From NCBI RefSeq assembly GCF_900496995.4, contig NC_044006.1:41553120-41617119 (forward strand): a stretch of 64,000 nucleotides of DNA, read 5' to 3'. Shown in pieces: positions 60,547 to 64,000 of the stretch. The notes beneath the pieces are model-generated. The model was not told the DNA's origin. It did no database searches and saw only the letters and a list, made by a program, of their open reading frames with translations. The DNA is from Aquila chrysaetos chrysaetos (lineage: Eukaryota; Chordata; Aves; Accipitriformes; Accipitridae). The translations under genes were made by a program, and so were the position numbers. Numbering within the stretch: the stretch's first letter is position 1; every line of letters starts with the position of its first letter.

Positions 60547-60560
60547 ACGCCCTCTGTTGT
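60547..60560 (-). promoter_or_regulatory. Weak CTCF-like motif near the HOXA7/9 interval
   Basis: On the minus strand the site reads ACAACAGAGGGCGT, with 11 of 14 positions matching CCASYAGRKGGCRS. It is divergent to the stronger site 340 bp to the right. Confidence 0.3.
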
Positions 60561-60852
60561 TGCAGACAGAGGCAACTTCAAAGAATCAGCATTAAGAGTG
60601 TGTAATAAATGACGGGTCTGCAAACTGTCTGGAATTCGGCTCTTAATGAGTTTACAACTGTCCAGCCACAATTAAGATTTTCTACAAAAGCCTTTTCATT
60701 TGTTTTGTCTGGCTGTTTTAGATAAAGCGGGCGAGCGGAAATAACAACCTTTTATTGGCCTTCCCCTGCTTAAATCCAGGCTGGGAGGTGGACATTTATC
60801 TTCCCGAGCGCTGGCGGGCAGAGGCGCTGGCTCCGCGGGGCCGGCGCGGCGG

Positions 60853-60853
<1 letters not shown>

Positions 60854-60890
<37 letters not shown>
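60854..60890. repeat. (GGC)n triplet repeat
   Basis: About 12 GGC/CGG units, ending 8 nt before the CTCF-like motif at 60898. Capable of G-quadruplex or hairpin formation. Confidence 0.93.
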
Positions 60891-60891
<1 letters not shown>

Positions 60892-60897
60892 CCGGCG

Positions 60898-60912
60898 CCG
60901 GCAGGTGGCGCT
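60898..60912 (+). promoter_or_regulatory. CTCF-like motif at the HOXA9/HOXA7 boundary
   Basis: CCGGCAGGTGGCGCT agrees with CCASYAGRKGGCRS at 13 of 14 core positions. Mammalian HOXA clusters have a CTCF-bound chromatin boundary between HOXA7 and HOXA9, and this motif is in the equivalent position. Occupancy in this species is inferred. Confidence 0.65.
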
Positions 60913-63520
60913 GTGAGCCCGCGAAAGAGCGCGCGCCCGCCCGCCATCAAGCGCTCGGCCGCCTCCCCGAAAGCTCCTAAAATGTCGACTTTATGGGAGC
61001 ATAAGTGGGGCTGGAACCGCTGGTTTTAACAAAGGCCGATAGATTTGAGGCGGGTTTTTGCCCCCTTATCCCGGGGGTACGGTGAGGGATGCCCCGCTGC
61101 CACCGGGCGCCGTTAGGGTGGCGTTTACCGCCTGGCCGCGGTCGGTGCTCCCGTGGCAAAAGTAGAGCTGGCTCTGCACCGACGACGTACCCTGCATTTA
61201 TTATTCTCAAAACACCGAGTCATTTCCTAGCAGCTAATAGGGACGGATGGGGCCCGGGCACTGAACTGCCCGCTCCTCTTTCCCTTGCCCCAAATCTTCG
61301 CCCTTCCCTGGCGAGGCTCTGAGCCTGCGAGCGGGGTGTCCTCATCTCCCGAAGGGCTGGTGAGAAATGAAATATTTGGAGGAAAGGGGGGAATTGCAGG
61401 CTCCGGACAGGATGGAAGAGGCTCTCCCCGGATCGGCCCGGCAGGAGAGCCCCCGAAGAGCTTCACCCGAAGAACGGGGGGCGAAGCGGGGGATTTTCCA
61501 GTGCCCTTCTCCGCCCCGCGTAGCTGGAGACGCAGCCGGGTGGGGGAACGGCAGCGCCGCAAATCTCTCGTTTGAAAATTATTTACCGGCGAGTGAAATT
61601 CCTCAACAGCTGTCTTTGGTACAAATAAAAAGCCCTGCTCGCGTCCCCAGCAATTTCGGCTCTGTGGGACCCGTTGTAATTATATGATACAGATGCGAGC
61701 AGGCTGATGCTCTGCAAACTTGACGTGTCTCTCAAAGTCATTCTTAACTTCTCCTCGCCTTCTATTTTGATTTCCTCGAGTCGTTTGCGTATTTTTTTTC
61801 GTTTTGCTTTTGTTGGCTTTCGCGTCTCGAGAACGAGGCTTAGAGGGGAATTGTGGAGTGTTTTCAGATGGCACTTGCCAAAAGAGAGGGGGGAAAAGTA
61901 ATTGGAAGGAAATAAAGGCAGGACGAAAGGAAGCATAAAATGTGGGCTGAAGTATGAACGGTGTATTTTTCAAGTTTAAGCCAGACAAGTAAACAAATCG
62001 CTGCATAGTACTCCGTAACAGAACTACTTTCTCTGCGTTTTATTTACATTTCCTTAAATCAAAGCCAGTCTCTCTCTATCGAAATTCAGCATCGGGAAGG
62101 AATGTCAGCGCTGAGCTATTTTTTCCACGCACTGTTTCAAAGATTCAATTCTTTCTAGGGATAAAGAGTAACAGCCACTCCCCGCTTTCTAACAAGAGCC
62201 TTCCTATCAAATGTTTGTCTACAATGGCATTGCTAAACTTATGATGATTAATTATTTTTTTTCCTTGGGCAGTAAAATTATATTGAAATTAAAAAGTGTT
62301 TATGCGTCGTCATCCTAAGTAATAACTTGGCACAGTACGCTCCATTATAATCGTGGATAAATTACGGCGCGAACAGTTTCCAAAACAAGAAAATCTTCTC
62401 TAGTATGAACCACATCAAGATACTGCTTAATACACAAGCCATAATCATGTAGTGCTCCCAGGTTGCTTATAACTTATGAGCACCGGTTTATCACTACCTT
62501 TTACTTCCCGGAAAAGCTCAGAAGGCAAAGAGAGGTAGTCCAGAGCTCACACGAAAAAAATAAATACAGTGAATCCCGCCTAGAGGATTATTTTTAAAGC
62601 GTGTGAGAATATTGCGGTGACCGAAACCTTGCAATCTGCGCCCGTTCGCCGGTTCCTCGACTGGAAAAAAATACATTCAAATGAAAAGTGCGTTTTCAGG
62701 CGCGGGGATGCAGCCCGGTTTTGTGAGCGACAAAATGAGAGATTTCAGAGGCTGTCTCAGAGGCAGCGTTATGCCTAACACGCAGAGGATGGGGGAAATA
62801 AATAAGGTGGCCGGGACCCATGTCTGGGGGTCCTTTTAAGATTAATTCAGTGAAGACTTTTTGAGAAATCTTAAGGGTTGGCAGGGAAAAAAGCTGAAAG
62901 CAAAATATAAAATAATTAAAAAAAAAGGTGGCGGCAGTAACACACACATGCAAAGGAAAATACATAAAGGTGCAAATTGTATAGAATGAGAGAGCTCGAA
63001 ATACAACCACCCAGCTAATCTATACGGTCCTACGCTATCCATATTTAAGTCTAGACATTGGTTATGTTTGCTGTTTCTTTCTTCTTGCATCTTGGTATGT
63101 TGTCACCAGAGGAGCAATTTATTGGTCTAATGTCATCTACTTCAGCCTCTTTGATCTTCTTGGTCGTCGTCTTGTTTGCATCGCATTCGTTTAACTTCTT
63201 GGGCCTTTATTCCTTTCCAGCAGCCTCTTCTGCCGGCGTGTTCCCACATCGCGATTGAGACCGCAGGGATATTGTCTAATATTGGCGAATTGGAAGAAAT
63301 AACCAAAGGGGGCTCTTTTGCCAGCTTCTCCCTTACGCCTGCGAATAACAACTGCGTTTTCGCTTACTTAACGCTTGGCAAATATCTACATACAGCGGCC
63401 ACATTTGCGTGCTCTGAAGCACCAATATCTCAGGATCTGGCTTTAGAGAATTTACTTGCTTCTGTCAGTAACCTATATTCATGGGGCTGCAATAACCGCG
63501 CATAAAGAGTCCCAAAGGGT

Positions 63521-63555
63521 GCGCGCGCGCGCGCGCGCGCGCGTGTGTGTGTGTT
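63521..63555. repeat. (GC)n-(TG)n dinucleotide repeat
   Basis: 23 nt of alternating GC followed directly by a TG run. This is one of the sequence types most prone to form Z-DNA. Confidence 0.92.
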
Positions 63556-64000
63556 GGAGGTGTGCGGGGCGGGGGGGGGGAGAGGGTGTCCCACGTTTAC
63601 AAAACGTAAAGTTTAGGGTCCGTGCGAAATATCGCCAAGAACAATTTTAACTGGTGAGAAAGTCTTTGTACACGGGGCACCAAACTATAATTGAAAGGAG
63701 AATTTCCGGGGCAATTCCATTGTGCTCCTTCCAGTTTATGATGTGCAATACAGGCAGGCAGTAAAAGCTGTCTTTACCAGGACTCCCTGTCTGAGGGAAG
63801 GAAACTCATTTTACGATCCGTTTAAAGGAAGGGCACGGTGCAGCATCCTCAATGGAGAGCCATTCGCATTGTTGGGGAGCCCAGTGTTTAGAAAAGCAGC
63901 AACGCTCCCCGTCATCCGAGCGTACCGCTGCCGCCTCACGCTTAGGACGGTAAGGTAGGTAGGACGGAAAGGTGAAAGGGGCATTAAACGGGCGGCTGAG

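Larger units (their letters stand above)
59016..64000. other. HOXA9-HOXA7 intergenic region (partial)
   Basis: No coding gene is recognised. It contains poly-A runs near 60376-60428, CTCF-like sites at 60547-60560 and 60898-60912, a GGC triplet repeat at 60854-60890, a short CpG-dense block around 60820-60960 and a GC/TG dinucleotide repeat at 63521-63555. The HOXA7 N-terminus was not found, so HOXA7 begins to the right of the window. Confidence 0.6.

Noticed and set aside
63058-63505. Possible small membrane-protein gene (hydrophobic frame at 63058-63258)
   Set aside because: Short, T-rich composition alone yields hydrophobic residues. No family match, and an overlapping frame runs in another phase.
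1-64000. CRISPR arrays, operons, phage or plasmid features
   Set aside because: Introns, HOX genes and a vertebrate microRNA show that this is animal nuclear DNA; no prokaryotic structure was seen.

Overview
This window is vertebrate genomic DNA carrying the posterior (5') half of a HOXA cluster. Four two-exon homeobox genes lie on the + strand in the order HOXA13, HOXA11, HOXA10, HOXA9. Each was identified from its exon 1 protein and its homeodomain exon, and each splice junction joins in frame. HOXA13 keeps only a six-alanine tract where mammalian HOXA13 has long polyalanine tracts. HOXA11 and HOXA10 look like sauropsid orthologues, and no mammalian retroelements are recognisable. The source is most likely a bird; a crocodilian or turtle is a less likely alternative.

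Layout. 1-18130 is the non-coding interval between HOXA13 and, off the left edge, presumably EVX1. It holds several GC-rich islands and simple repeats; a HOTTIP-like antisense lncRNA would be expected here but is not proven. HOXA13 CDS is at 18329-19889, with its 3' UTR to about 21215. 21216-34550 is intergenic, with three GC-rich islands, a strong CTCF-like site and no trace of HOXA12. HOXA11 CDS is at 34756-37183, with its 3' UTR to about 38840. 38840-46400 is intergenic and contains a perfect 106-bp palindrome, two CTCF-like sites and a GC island. HOXA10 CDS is at 46741-49249. The microRNA gene mir-196 lies at 51488-51572, between HOXA10 and HOXA9. HOXA9 CDS is at 55902-57831, with a long AT-rich 3' UTR to about 59015. 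59040-64000 leads towards HOXA7, which would start just beyond the right edge, and contains CTCF-like motifs where mammals have the HOXA7/HOXA9 chromatin boundary.

How the parts fit. The four proteins are AbdB-class transcription factors that pattern posterior trunk, limb, genital and haematopoietic tissue, and are deployed collinearly with their order. HOXA9 and HOXA10 carry the tryptophan (ANW) PBX-contact motif before the homeodomain; HOXA11 and HOXA13 lack it. The miR-196 gene sits upstream of HOXA9, and two miR-196 seed matches occur in the HOXA9 3' UTR, suggesting local post-transcriptional feedback. Three of the four promoters share a CACGTG E-box 128-148 nt upstream of the ATG. No other protein-coding gene is supported: the remaining long open frames are by-products of GC-rich or low-complexity DNA.
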